From: Streptomyces hundungensis
Lineage (GTDB): Bacteria; Actinomycetota; Actinomycetes; Streptomycetales; Streptomycetaceae
Direction: 5' to 3'
Assembly (NCBI RefSeq): GCF_003627815.1
Contig: NZ_CP032698.1
Span: forward strand, 1,798,001-1,862,000
Length of the DNA stretch: 64,000 nt
Below the pieces are notes generated by a model. It searched no databases. It had not been told where the DNA came from and worked only from the letters and a program-made list of their open reading frames with translations. The position numbers were made by a program, and so were the translations under genes. Below, in pieces: positions 41,115 to 50,981 of this stretch. Position 1 is the first letter of the stretch. Each line of letters opens with the position of its first letter.

Positions 41115-42735
41115 CGCCGCGCACCTTGTCGAGCACGGCGTCGAGGCCGGTGAGCCCGAGCGGGCGGGCCAGCAGGGCGAGCACCACGACGAGCGCCACG
41201 ACTCCGGCGGCGGCCGCCGCGACGCTGCCCAGCGGGTCGAGGGCGCGGGCCGCGACGTAGGCGAGTGCGCCCGCCGGCAGGCATCCCAGGAGCAGCCGGA
41301 CATGGGCGGCCACGGCCTGCGAGCGCAGGAGCGGGCCGCCGCCGAGCCTGCGGTTGAGGGTGTACGCGGTGGCCGCGAGGCCCGCGAAGAGCGCCACCGT
41401 ATAGGCCCCGGCGATCCCGGTGACCGCCCAGCGCGGGGAGAGCGTCACGAAGGCGACGACGGTGAGGCCGGCGTTCACCGCGGCGATGACGAGGTTGAGC
41501 AGGAACGGGGTGCGGGTGTCGCCGAGCGCGTAGAAGCCGCGGGACAGCACGTATTGGCCGGAGAGCGCGATCAGGCCGGGCGCGAACGCCATGAGCATGC
41601 CCGCCATCACCGTGATGTCGGCGGCGCCCGTCCTGCCGTACGCGAAGACGGAGCCGAGGATCCAGGGCGCGAGGGCGAACAGGGCGCAGGCCGCGGGGAC
41701 GATCACCGCGGCACAGGTCCGCACCCCGTAGGAGACATCGGCGCGCACCCCCGCGAGGTCGCCGTCCGCGAAGGCGCGGCTCATCCGGGGCATGAGCGCC
41801 GTGACCAGCGACACGGTGACGATGCCGTGCGGCACCATCCAGAGCACATACGCGTTGGTGTACGCGGTGTATCCCGCTCCGCCGGCCACGCCGAGCGCAT
41901 CGGCCCGGGCGCCCGCGGTGGTGGCGAGCCGGGTCACCACCCAGTACGCGAGCTGGTTGGAGACCACCAGGAGCACCGCCCAGCCGGCCGACCTCAGCGG
42001 TCGGCCGAGCCCGCTGCCGCGCCAGTCGAACCGGGGCCGCCAGCGAAATCCCGCGGAGCGCAGCGAGGGGACCAGGGCGAGGGCCTGGACGGCGATGCCG
42101 GCGGTGGTGCCCCAGCCGAGCAGCTGGGCGTCGCCCGCGCTCAGCGTGCCCCCGCCATCGGCGGCGATCGCCAGATAGAGCCCGAACACCGCGATGACGA
42201 CGAGGTTGTTGAGGACCGGGGTCCACATCATGGCGCCGAACCGGCCACGCGCGTTGAGGACCTGCCCGAACAGCGTGAACAGGCCGTAGAAGAGGATCTG
42301 CGGCAGGCAGTAGCGGGCCAGCGCGGTCGTGAGGTCGGCCTGGGCGCCGGTGTAGTCGGTGTACGCGCCGACGACCAGCGGGGCGGCGAACACCGCGAGC
42401 GCGGTGACGGCGACCAGGGCGGTCGCGCAGGCCGTCATGAGCCGGTCGGTGTAGGCGGCGCCGCCGTCGGCGTGCTCCTTGGCGGCGCGCACCAGCTCGG
42501 GCACGAAGACCGCGTTGAGGGTGCCGCCGATGAGGAGCATGTAGAGGATGTTGGGGACGTTGTTGGCGACCGCGTATCCGTCGCCGAGCAGCCCGACCCC
42601 GAGCGCCGCCGCGACCACCGCGGAACGGACGAAACCGGTCGCGCGCGAGACGACGGAGCCCGCCGCCATCAGCGCGCTGCTGCGCATCAGGCCCGCGCTC
42701 CTGGCCACGACGGCCTGCGGTGCGGTCGCCGTCAT
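41092..42735 (-). CDS. murJ: MurJ/MviN lipid II flippase-family protein
   Basis: 547 residues, about 14 membrane segments, MOP superfamily: GSVVSRATGFVRSAVVAAAL start and PNILYMLLIGGTLNAVFVPEL are MurJ hallmarks. It flips lipid II for peptidoglycan synthesis. ATG overlaps the FemX-like stop (ATGA). This is probably an extra copy, since it is with femX rather than the usual actinobacterial MurJ neighbourhood. Confidence 0.88.
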   Translation of the reverse strand: MTATAPQAVVARSAGLMRSSALMAAGSVVSRATGFVRSAVVAAALGVGLLGDGYAVANNVPNILYMLLIGGTLNAVFVPELVRAAKEHADGGAAYTDRLMTACATALVAVTALAVFAAPLVVGAYTDYTGAQADLTTALARYCLPQILFYGLFTLFGQVLNARGRFGAMMWTPVLNNLVVIAVFGLYLAIAADGGGTLSAGDAQLLGWGTTAGIAVQALALVPSLRSAGFRWRPRFDWRGSGLGRPLRSAGWAVLLVVSNQLAYWVVTRLATTAGARADALGVAGGAGYTAYTNAYVLWMVPHGIVTVSLVTALMPRMSRAFADGDLAGVRADVSYGVRTCAAVIVPAACALFALAPWILGSVFAYGRTGAADITVMAGMLMAFAPGLIALSGQYVLSRGFYALGDTRTPFLLNLVIAAVNAGLTVVAFVTLSPRWAVTGIAGAYTVALFAGLAATAYTLNRRLGGGPLLRSQAVAAHVRLLLGCLPAGALAYVAARALDPLGSVAAAAAGVVALVVVLALLARPLGLTGLDAVLDKVRGGGRHRAR

Positions 42736-43892
42736 CGGCGGGCCAGATAGGCCTGGAAGGCCCGGTACAGCGCGTTGTTGGCGGTCCCGCCCATGGACGT
42801 CTCCCACTCCCCCAGCGTCTCGACGACCTGTCCCCCGGTGCCGAGCTTCCAGCGCAGGAGGCCGTAGGGCCGGTCCCGCGGATCAAGAGTGGAGGGTACC
42901 CCGCGCATGTCGTACACCTCGGCGCCCCGTGCGTGGGCGTCCTGGATCATCTGCCACTGGAGCGCGTTGCTGGGGCGGACCTCGCGGCGGTGGTCGGCGG
43001 AGGCGCCGGTCTGGTACCAGACCTGCCGCCCGACCGTGATCATGGTGTGCGCGGCGAGCACCTCGCCCTGGTGAACGGCGAGGCAGAGCCGCATCCGGCC
43101 CGTACGTTCGGCGTTGAGGGCCGCGTACTGGCGCTGGTAGTACGCCAGGGAGCGGCCGAGCCGGAAGCCGTCGCGCTCCTCGGTGATCTTGAGGAGCCGG
43201 TAGAACTCGGGGAGGTCGTCGGCTCCGCCGGTGACGATGCGTACCCCCGCCTTCTGCGCGGTGCGCACGTTGCGCCGCCACTCCTGGTTGAACCCGGCCC
43301 ACACCTGCTCGGTGCCGCGGCCGGCCAGCGGCAGCCGGAAGACATGGCGCGGCTGTGCGTCGGCGTCCCCGTCGTCGTCACCGCCGCATCTCTTCCAGCC
43401 CCGGGTCCGCAGGCGTTCGGCGACGGCGGAGCCGAGCGGGTCCACCTCGGTAGCCAGCACGTCGCCGATCCTGCGGCCCGCCCCTGTGCCGGCCTTGAGG
43501 CGGGAGGCGTCCCAGCGGCGGTAGGCGGGGGTGGGCCCGATCCGTACCGCGAAGGCTCCGGCTCTGCGCAGATGCCGCAGCAACGGGTCGAGCCAGCGGT
43601 CCATTTCGGGGTGGGACCAGTCGGTGACCGGGCCGTCCGGCAGATAGGCGAAGTATTTCCGGGTGCCGGGGAAATTCCGGTAGAGGATCTGCGCGGCGCC
43701 GGTCAATTCGCCGCCATCGAAGGACCAGCCGACCCTTTCGGTGGTCCATTGGTCCTTCACATCGGCCCACGAGGGACATTGCAGAAAGCTGACGTCGGCG
43801 CGGCCCGCGAGAAAGGAGCGGTACTCCTCGGTGCTGAGGGCGCGAACCCCGGCGTCCTGGTCTCGGTCGTCGGTCACCAGCAGTGCGGACAC
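42732..43892 (-). CDS. FemAB/FemX-family peptidoglycan bridge aminoacyltransferase
   Basis: 386 residues. Twin GNAT-like FemAB fold: FLQCPSWADVKDQW, the NFPGTRKYFAYLPDGPV strand, VWAGFNQEWRRNVRTAQKAG and the C-terminal YDMRGVPSTLDPRDRPYGLL. Uses aminoacyl-tRNA (Gly in Streptomyces) to build the peptidoglycan interpeptide bridge on lipid II. GTG start with GGGAGG about 8 bp upstream. Operon with murJ. Confidence 0.88.
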   Translation of the reverse strand: MSALLVTDDRDQDAGVRALSTEEYRSFLAGRADVSFLQCPSWADVKDQWTTERVGWSFDGGELTGAAQILYRNFPGTRKYFAYLPDGPVTDWSHPEMDRWLDPLLRHLRRAGAFAVRIGPTPAYRRWDASRLKAGTGAGRRIGDVLATEVDPLGSAVAERLRTRGWKRCGGDDDGDADAQPRHVFRLPLAGRGTEQVWAGFNQEWRRNVRTAQKAGVRIVTGGADDLPEFYRLLKITEERDGFRLGRSLAYYQRQYAALNAERTGRMRLCLAVHQGEVLAAHTMITVGRQVWYQTGASADHRREVRPSNALQWQMIQDAHARGAEVYDMRGVPSTLDPRDRPYGLLRWKLGTGGQVVETLGEWETSMGGTANNALYRAFQAYLARR

Positions 43893-43924
43893 GTCCGTGG
43901 CCTCCCAAGTGCGCCCCGTCGTCG

Positions 43925-43957
43925 GTTTTCAGGGGGTTCACAGGATGTTCACAGCGG
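43925..43957 (-). promoter_or_regulatory. Candidate PhoP box upstream of the femX-like gene
   Basis: Three adjacent 11-bp direct repeats: GTTTTCAGGGG, GTTCACAGGAT, GTTCACAGCGG (the last two share GTTCACAG). Adjacent 11-mers beginning GTTCAC are the form of Streptomyces PhoP operators. It lies 33-65 bp upstream of the femX start, and 159 bp from the divergent L,D-transpeptidase. Confidence 0.5.
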
Positions 43958-43977
43958 TCCATGACGGGTTGGCGCGA

Positions 43978-44026
43978 GGTGTGTGACGGGACGATGACCG
44001 TTTCTCTGCGGTCCTCGTCACACACC
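43978..44026. repeat. Long-spaced inverted repeat in the femX/L,D-transpeptidase intergenic region
   Basis: GGTGTGTGAC (43978-43987) and GTCACACACC (44017-44026) are perfect 10-bp arms 29 bp apart. It could be a regulator site or the stem of a structured leader for the L,D-transpeptidase mRNA. Confidence 0.5.
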
Positions 44027-44115
44027 GGATTCCCCCTTTTCGGGCGCGCCCCGCAACCTAAGGTCCCGATGGTGACTCTCACCTGTGGAGAAGAATTCGC
44101 AACGGAGGTTTCCAG

Positions 44116-45330
44116 TTGAGCCGCATACGCCGCCACGCCCGGTTTAATCGTCCGGCCCCTTTCGCCGCCCTGGCCGGAACGGCGGTTCTCGCCGCGGCAC
44201 TGACCGCCTGCGGGGGTGGTGACTCCTCGTCCGGCGACGCCAAGTCGGACCTCAAGCCCCAGAAGAAGATGGAGATCTCGGTCAATCTGACGGGCAGTCA
44301 GGCAAAGGCGGGCCAGCCCGTGAAGGTGACTTTGGCGGACGGCACGCTGAACGGCGTCACGGTCACGGACGCCAAGGGCGGCACGCTCGGCGGAAAGGTG
44401 TCGCCCGACGGCAGGACGTGGACCTCGGACCGGGTGGCCGCGCCGGGCACCTCGTACACCGTCGAGGCCAAGGAGGCCAAGGGCGCGACGGCGAAGGCCG
44501 AGTTCGCCACGGCGGCAGCCGGCAAGGTCAACAAGGTGAGCATGGTGCCCGGCAAGGGCTCGACGGTGGGGATCGGCCAGCCCGTGTCGATCGTGTTCGA
44601 CAACCCGGTCAAGAACCGGGCCGAGGTGGAGAAGCACCTGAAGGTGACGGCCTCCGACGCCACCGAGGGCTCCTGGGGCTGGATGCAGGACTACTCGGGC
44701 AAGGACCGGGTCGACTGGCGTCCCAAGGATTACTGGAAGTCCGGCACCAAGGTGACCCTGGAGGCCGATCTCAACGGGATCGACTCGGGCACGGCGGGCG
44801 GCTGGTTCGTGAAGGACTACAAGAGCGACTTCACGATCGGGAAGAACCAGGTCGCCAAGGCCGACCTCGACAACCACCGCCTCAAGCTGTACCGCGACGG
44901 CCAGTTGGTCAAGGACATCCCGATGTCGGGCGGCACCCCGGGCGGCGACAAGGCGTCCTGGCGCGGCAAGACCGTCCTGATGGCGAAGGAGGGGACGATC
45001 AACATGAACTCGGAGACCGTCGGCCTCGGCAAGACGTACGACAAGATGGTCGACTACTCGATGCGGCTGACCTGGTCCGGGATGTACGCCCACGCCGCGC
45101 CGTGGAACGACCGGTGGTTCGGCTCGGCGAACATGAGCTCGGGCTGCATCGGCATGAGCACGTCGGACGCCAGGTTCGTGTACGACACGGTCCAGGTCGG
45201 CGACCCGTTCGAGATCGTCGGCGACGACGCCAAGGGGACCCAGGCCCTCAACAACGGCTACGGCGAGTGGAATCTGAGCTACGACGCCTGGAAGGCCAAG
45301 AGCGCCCTCACGGACACCACGAACCACTGA
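44116..45330 (+). CDS. L,D-transpeptidase lipoprotein with Ig-like domains
   Basis: 404 residues. Lipobox LTACGGG, two Ig-like domains (about residues 50-245), then a YkuD catalytic domain with His326 and Cys344 in SSGCIGM (usual motif SHGCxRM). It makes 3-3 crosslinks in peptidoglycan at the outer membrane face. TTG 44116 follows GGAGG by 7 bp. Cell-wall context with femX and murJ. Confidence 0.92.
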   Translation: MSRIRRHARFNRPAPFAALAGTAVLAAALTACGGGDSSSGDAKSDLKPQKKMEISVNLTGSQAKAGQPVKVTLADGTLNGVTVTDAKGGTLGGKVSPDGRTWTSDRVAAPGTSYTVEAKEAKGATAKAEFATAAAGKVNKVSMVPGKGSTVGIGQPVSIVFDNPVKNRAEVEKHLKVTASDATEGSWGWMQDYSGKDRVDWRPKDYWKSGTKVTLEADLNGIDSGTAGGWFVKDYKSDFTIGKNQVAKADLDNHRLKLYRDGQLVKDIPMSGGTPGGDKASWRGKTVLMAKEGTINMNSETVGLGKTYDKMVDYSMRLTWSGMYAHAAPWNDRWFGSANMSSGCIGMSTSDARFVYDTVQVGDPFEIVGDDAKGTQALNNGYGEWNLSYDAWKAKSALTDTTNH

Positions 45331-45339
45331 CGGTTCGTA

Positions 45340-45576
45340 GAACCGCCCATCGTGCTCCCCCATCCACCAAGGAGAGCGGCACCCTCGTCGCCTACCTCCA
45401 CGACGTGGGGCCGCTCGGCCTCGGCGAGCCGGTCGGCAACGCCTCCCGCGCCTTGCGGCACCGGTGGACACCGTCGACCCGCTCTCCATCGAGCACAACC
45501 CGCTCGGCGCGCAGCTGACCTTCTCCTCGCCCGCGTCGGACCCTCGTCTCCGACGGTCCCGCTCCGCGAGAAGTGA
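45340..45576 (+). pseudogene. Remnant of an S15/CocE-type peptidase C-terminus
   Basis: Pieces of the S15 (X-Pro dipeptidyl-peptidase) tail are readable in three frames in order: KESGTLVAYLHDVGPLG, then VDTVDPLSIEHNPLGAQLTF, then VPLREK with a stop. Two frameshifts and an internal deletion separate them, and no N-terminal part remains. Remainder of this gap up to the permease shows nothing. Confidence 0.6.
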
Positions 45577-45631
45577 TCACCGGCTGCTGCCGGGTGGGTT
45601 CCTGCCCCTCGGCTACCGCTCTCCCAAGGAC

Positions 45632-46516
45632 CTAGCGTCCAGGGGGAACCCCCCTTGGCAGCAGCGTCCCTGGTTCGGCCGGTGCGACGTCCACGGCCTC
45701 CGTCTTGGGATTGCGCTTCTGTCTCCTGGCCATCCAGGTGGCGAACCAGGAGAGCAGCATGCACATCCCGATGTAGATCGGCGAGATCACCATCACCACG
45801 GGGATGAACGGCAAATCGTAGTCGAGATTCGACGCGATGAGCTTCCCCGCGTGCAGAAACTCCTCATAGGTGATCAAGAAGCCGAGCGAGGTGTCCTTCA
45901 GGGCGACCACCAGCTGGCTGATGATGGTCGGCAGCATGGCCCGGATCCCCTGCGGGACCAGCACGTACGTCATGACCTGCGTCTTGCGCATGCCGAGTGA
46001 GAATGCCGCCTCCTTCTGGCCGCGTTCCACGGAGTTGACGCCGGTTCTGAAGACCTCGGCGAGCACCGAGCCGTTGTAGAGCGTCAGCCCGGCCACCAGG
46101 GCGGGCAGCGGCTGGACCTTCAGCGCCACGAAGATGAAGAAGATCATCACGAGCACGGGCATCGCGCGGAAGAACTCGACGAGCAGGGTCGCGATCCAGC
46201 GCAGCGGCCGGTGGTCGGAGAGCCGCCCGGTGGCGAGGACCGCGCCGAGCGCGAGGGAGAACACCGAGGCGAACGCGAAGGCCCGCAACGTGTTGCCGAG
46301 CCCGCGCAGCAGGAGGTCCTGGATGCCCCGGTACTCGAACGGCGTCCACTTCGCGGAGGTGAACTGGTCGGTGTCGAAGAGGAGATACACGAGCCAGCCC
46401 ACGAGCAGCAGGATCAGGGCCGTCGAGATCACCCCGTACACCAGGTGCCGCTGCTGGGTCCTGGGCCCGGGAACGTCGTAGAGGGCGGTGGCTTCCTTGG
46501 CCAGTGGCGCGGTCAT
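45632..46516 (-). CDS. gluD: Amino-acid ABC transporter permease (GluD-like)
   Basis: 294 residues. Five or six membrane segments with the EAA loop (GQKEAAFSLGMRKTQVM). Overlaps gluC by ATGA. Forms the channel with GluC for glutamate/polar amino acid import. Confidence 0.88.
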   Translation of the reverse strand: MTAPLAKEATALYDVPGPRTQQRHLVYGVISTALILLLVGWLVYLLFDTDQFTSAKWTPFEYRGIQDLLLRGLGNTLRAFAFASVFSLALGAVLATGRLSDHRPLRWIATLLVEFFRAMPVLVMIFFIFVALKVQPLPALVAGLTLYNGSVLAEVFRTGVNSVERGQKEAAFSLGMRKTQVMTYVLVPQGIRAMLPTIISQLVVALKDTSLGFLITYEEFLHAGKLIASNLDYDLPFIPVVMVISPIYIGMCMLLSWFATWMARRQKRNPKTEAVDVAPAEPGTLLPRGVPPGR

Positions 46517-47157
46517 CGGGCGACTCCCCAGCGCTTCTCGAGGATGTTGAAGACGGCGCTGATGAAGAGGGTGATGATCAGATAGCCGATCGCGATCCAG
46601 ACGAAGGTCCAGATGATGTTGTAGCCCAGCTCGCTCAACGTCTTGTACGTACCGAGGAGTTCGGTGACGCTGAACGCCCCGGCGATCGCGGAGTTCTTCG
46701 CGAGTGCGATCAGGGTGGAGCCGACCGGCGGGATCACGGACCGGAAGGCCTGCGGCAGCACCACCGTGGACAGCGTCTGACCGAAGGTCATCCCGAGGCT
46801 CCTGGCCGCCTCGCCCTGGCCGCGGGGCACGGTGTTGATGCCGGAGCGCAGCGCCTCGCAGATGAACGCGGAGGTGTAGCAGCCGAGCGCGATCACCGCG
46901 AACAGCTGGAAGGGCAGCACCAGTCCGAAGCGCGGCAGGCCGAGCAGCACGGCGAAGAAGAGCAGCGTCAGCGGGGTGTTGCGCAGTACGGCCACCCACA
47001 CCGTGCCGAGCGCCCGGAAGGAGCCGACCGGGGAGACCCGGCAGGACGCCATGACGAAGCCGAGCACCAGCGCCAGCACCGAGGCGTAGACGGTCAGTTC
47101 GACGGTGCCGAGGAAGCCCTTGCCGTACAGCGAGAAGTTCTTGGTGAGTACGTCCAT
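46513..47157 (-). CDS. gluC: Amino-acid ABC transporter permease (GluC-like)
   Basis: 214 residues, five membrane segments, EAA loop PRGQGEAARSLGMTFGQT. It starts 7 bp after gluB and ends in an ATGA overlap with gluD. Confidence 0.88.
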   Translation of the reverse strand: MDVLTKNFSLYGKGFLGTVELTVYASVLALVLGFVMASCRVSPVGSFRALGTVWVAVLRNTPLTLLFFAVLLGLPRFGLVLPFQLFAVIALGCYTSAFICEALRSGINTVPRGQGEAARSLGMTFGQTLSTVVLPQAFRSVIPPVGSTLIALAKNSAIAGAFSVTELLGTYKTLSELGYNIIWTFVWIAIGYLIITLFISAVFNILEKRWGVAR

Positions 47158-47164
47158 TGCGGCC

Positions 47165-48070
47165 TCAGCTCGCCGGGTAGCGGTCGATGGGCGGGGCGGG
47201 GGCGGCCGGGCGGCCGGACAGGCCGAGCGTGGCGGCGTACGCCTTCTTCCAGTCGCCGTTCTTCTCGTGGGCCTCGATGGCGTCGTCCAGCGCGAAGCGC
47301 AGCGTGTTGTCGCTCCGGGGCACGCCGACGCCGTACGGCTCCTTGGAGAACGGCTTGCCGACGACCTTGAGCTCGTCGGGCACCTTGGCCGCGTAGCCGC
47401 TCAGGATGGTGTCGTCGGTGGTGACGGCGGCGACCTGGAAGGTGAGCAGGTTGTCCACGCACACGGAGTAGGTGTCGTAGGCGACCATGTCGACCTTCGG
47501 GTAGTCCTTCTCCATCCGCTGAAAGGGGGTGGACCCGGCGGCCGAGCACACGCGCTTGCCCGCGAAGTCCTGGGGCGCGGTGAGGCCGTTCTCGTCCGTG
47601 CGCACCAGCAGCCCCTGGCCGGCCAGGTAGTAGGGGCCCGCGAAGCCGACCAGCTTCTTGCGGTTGGCGTTGATGGTGTACGTGCCGACGTAGTAGTCGA
47701 TCTGGCCGTTCTGGAGGGCGGTCTCGCGGTTGGCCGAGGCGATCGTCTTGAACTCGATGGTCGCCGGGTCGAAGCCGAGCGAGGCCGACATCATTTTGGC
47801 GATCTCGATGTCGAAGCCGGTGTAGACGCCGGTGGCCGGGTCCTTCTCGCCCAGGTAGGGCTGGTCCTCCTTGGCGCCGACGACGAGATGGCCGCGGTTC
47901 TTGGCCCGCCGCCACACGGAGGAGTCGGGGAGGCTGATGTCCTTGGCGACCGCGTAGTGCGGCAGCAGTTCGGCCTTGGGGCCCTTCACCGGCGGGCTGC
48001 CCGACTTGCCGCAGCCGGCCACGGCCAGGGCGAGCAACAGGGCGGCGAGCGCGCGTCGTGTGGCCATCAT
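47165..48070 (-). CDS. gluB: Glutamate-type substrate-binding lipoprotein (GluB-like)
   Basis: 301 residues. Lipobox LAVAGCGKS, then a family-3 periplasmic-binding fold (LVVGAKEDQPYLG, TGFDIEIAKMM, QIDYYVGTYTIN). ATG 48070 is used; GTG 48082 sits directly on the ribosome site. Confidence 0.88.
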   Translation of the reverse strand: MMATRRALAALLLALAVAGCGKSGSPPVKGPKAELLPHYAVAKDISLPDSSVWRRAKNRGHLVVGAKEDQPYLGEKDPATGVYTGFDIEIAKMMSASLGFDPATIEFKTIASANRETALQNGQIDYYVGTYTINANRKKLVGFAGPYYLAGQGLLVRTDENGLTAPQDFAGKRVCSAAGSTPFQRMEKDYPKVDMVAYDTYSVCVDNLLTFQVAAVTTDDTILSGYAAKVPDELKVVGKPFSKEPYGVGVPRSDNTLRFALDDAIEAHEKNGDWKKAYAATLGLSGRPAAPAPPIDRYPAS

Positions 48071-48089
48071 CGTTGCGTACACCCCCCGT

Positions 48090-48833
<744 letters not shown>

Positions 48834-48976
48834 ACGCTGTCCTGCCCACTCATCGCTGTGTCGAGGTCAGCGCAAACTATCCAGCCCGGTAAGGGACTTC
48901 ACCTCGACACGCACGAATAGGGCATAAACCGTATTTTGGCCCCGTGGGCCCCGGGGGCGTCCGCATGCCGCGGGGA

Positions 48977-49411
48977 TCAGGCCTCGGAGGCCTCGGCGTA
49001 GACCTGGAACAGTTCGGGGGCGCCGGTCGTCGCCCAGGTCAGGCCCGCGTCCACGACGTCGATCTCGCGGCCGGAGGCGAGCCGCACCACGGGCCGGCCA
49101 CTGGGCCACACGTCCCAGCCGGCGCCCGCAACGGTGCGGACGATCACGGTGCCCAGATACAGGCCGGCGTCGTTGCCCAGCCAGGGCAGCTCCTCCGGGT
49201 CCTCGCGCCAGCGCGGCGGCAGCTGGTCCAGCGCCTCCAACGAGGCCGGGGAGTCGTCGAGTTCGAGCTTGCTCTGCCAGGCCCGGGTCCGCAGCAGCTC
49301 GCACTCGGAGAGCAGCGCCGCGACGCCCTCCGGGTCTTCCCTCATGGCGTCGTAGACCGACACCCCGTGCGCCGCCGAGTGCCGCTTGCGCCAGTTCTGG
49401 AGGAAGTTCAT
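48977..49411 (-). CDS. Small uncharacterised actinobacterial protein
   Basis: 144 residues, acidic, no membrane segment. MNFLQNWRKRHSAAHGVSVY start; repeats of hydrophobic/charged helices then a beta-rich half (DAGLYLGTVIVRTVAGAGW, VVRLASGREIDVVDAG). I do not recognise a functional domain. Confidence 0.7.
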   Translation of the reverse strand: MNFLQNWRKRHSAAHGVSVYDAMREDPEGVAALLSECELLRTRAWQSKLELDDSPASLEALDQLPPRWREDPEELPWLGNDAGLYLGTVIVRTVAGAGWDVWPSGRPVVRLASGREIDVVDAGLTWATTGAPELFQVYAEASEA

Positions 49412-49488
49412 ACGATCCAGACTCCCATTCGACGGCTTCGTCGCACTACAGGGCACGCGGGGCGGTCGTCAACCCCGGGCGGCAGGCC

Positions 49489-50268
49489 TCAGACCGACAG
49501 GTCCACGACGACCGGGGCGTGGTCGGAGGCGCCCTTGCCCTTGCGCTCCTCGCGGTCCACGTAGCTGTCCTTGACGGCGGTGGCGAACGGCTCGTTGCCG
49601 TAGACCAGGTCGATGCGCATGCCCCGGTTCTTGGGGAAGGCCAGCTGGCGGTAGTCCCAGTACGTGTACGGACGGTCGTACTTCAGCGGGCGGGGCACCA
49701 CGTCCGACAGGCCCGCCTCGCGCAGGGCGGCGAGCGCGGCACGCTCGGCGGGGGTGACATGAGTGAGGCCCTCGAAGACCGCCGGGTCGTAGACGTCCTC
49801 GTCGGTGGGGGCCACGTTGTAGTCACCGAGGACCGCGAACGGCCGCGGGCCCGCGGCGTCCTCGGCGACGGCCGCCTTCAGCGCCTCGAACCAGGCCAGC
49901 TTGTACGTGTAGTGGTCGTGCGCGACCTCGCGGCCGTTGGGCACGTAGACCGACCAGAGGCGGACCCCGCCACATGTCCCCGAGATCGCGCGGGGCTCTT
50001 GCACGCCCTCGTACTCCGGGCCGCCGGGCAGGCCGAGCACGATGTCGTCGAGGCCGACCCGGGAGATCAGGGCCACGCCGTTCCACCGGCCGGTGGCGTT
50101 GACCGCGGACTCGTATCCGAGCTCGCGCAGCTCGGCGGCGGGGAAGCCCTCGGCGGTGGTCTTGGTCTCCTGGACGCACAGCACGTCCGTGCCGGAGCTC
50201 TCCAGCCAAGCCAGAAGACGGGGCAGCCGAGCGGTGATCGAGTTGACGTTCCAGGTGGCGATGCGCAT
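49489..50268 (-). CDS. xthA: Exodeoxyribonuclease III
   Basis: 259 residues, EEP fold. MRIATWNVNSI start, CVQETKT (metal Glu), GDYNVAPTDEDVYDP and C-terminal GASDHAPVVV. AP endonuclease/3' exonuclease for base-excision repair. ATG 50268 opens the fold exactly. Confidence 0.94.
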   Translation of the reverse strand: MRIATWNVNSITARLPRLLAWLESSGTDVLCVQETKTTAEGFPAAELRELGYESAVNATGRWNGVALISRVGLDDIVLGLPGGPEYEGVQEPRAISGTCGGVRLWSVYVPNGREVAHDHYTYKLAWFEALKAAVAEDAAGPRPFAVLGDYNVAPTDEDVYDPAVFEGLTHVTPAERAALAALREAGLSDVVPRPLKYDRPYTYWDYRQLAFPKNRGMRIDLVYGNEPFATAVKDSYVDREERKGKGASDHAPVVVDLSV

Positions 50269-50298
50269 GGATCCCAACCTACCGCCCGGCTCTGACAC

Positions 50299-50937
50299 TC
50301 ACAGCTGCGTCGAGTCCCCCGGGCTCAGGCGGCCGTGCTCGGCGCCGCCGAGGCCGCCGATCTGCGAGTCGTAGATCGGCCGGGCGAGGTCGGTGAGGAG
50401 GGCGTCGTGGATGTCGATCGCGCGGCGCGGCCCGACCTCGCGTACGTAGTCGATGACCTCGGAGATCTTGCTCCAGGGCGCCATCACCGGAAGCATCAGG
50501 GTGTCCACGGCCCGGTCGGGGACGGTGAGCGCGTCGCCGGGGTGGAAGACCGAACCGTCCACCAGGAAGCCGATGTTGGTGATGCGGGGGATGTCGGGGT
50601 GGATCACCGCGTGCAGCTCGCCGTACACCTGGATGTCGAAGCCGGCCGCGCTGAAGGCGTCCCCGTGCCCGACCGTGTGGACGCGCCCGGGGAAGGCCGC
50701 CGAGACCTTCTCCGCGACGCTGCGCAGGGTCCAGATCTCGGCGGCGGGGTTGGCTTCGAGGCCTGCCCGCAGCCGCTCCTCGTTGAAGTGGTCGAGGTGC
50801 TCGTGGGTGACCAGGATCGCGTCGGCGCCCACTGCCGCGTCGCTCTCGCTGAACGTACCCGGGTCGATGACCAGGGTCCGGCCGTCCTTGCTCAGCTGGA
50901 CGCAGGCATGGGTCTTCTTGGTCAGTTTCAGGCTCAT
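50299..50937 (-). CDS. MBL-fold metal-dependent hydrolase (YtkL/UlaG-like)
   Basis: 212 residues. Metal motif VTHEHLDHF and later HPGD and HDAL His residues. UlaG-like family of unknown substrate. ATG 50937 starts at MSLKLTKKTHACVQL. 30 bp upstream of xthA in the same orientation. Confidence 0.85.
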   Translation of the reverse strand: MSLKLTKKTHACVQLSKDGRTLVIDPGTFSESDAAVGADAILVTHEHLDHFNEERLRAGLEANPAAEIWTLRSVAEKVSAAFPGRVHTVGHGDAFSAAGFDIQVYGELHAVIHPDIPRITNIGFLVDGSVFHPGDALTVPDRAVDTLMLPVMAPWSKISEVIDYVREVGPRRAIDIHDALLTDLARPIYDSQIGGLGGAEHGRLSPGDSTQL

Positions 50938-50981
50938 GATCCCATCTTGCTCCCGACGGCCCGGACCGGAACGGAATTCGC

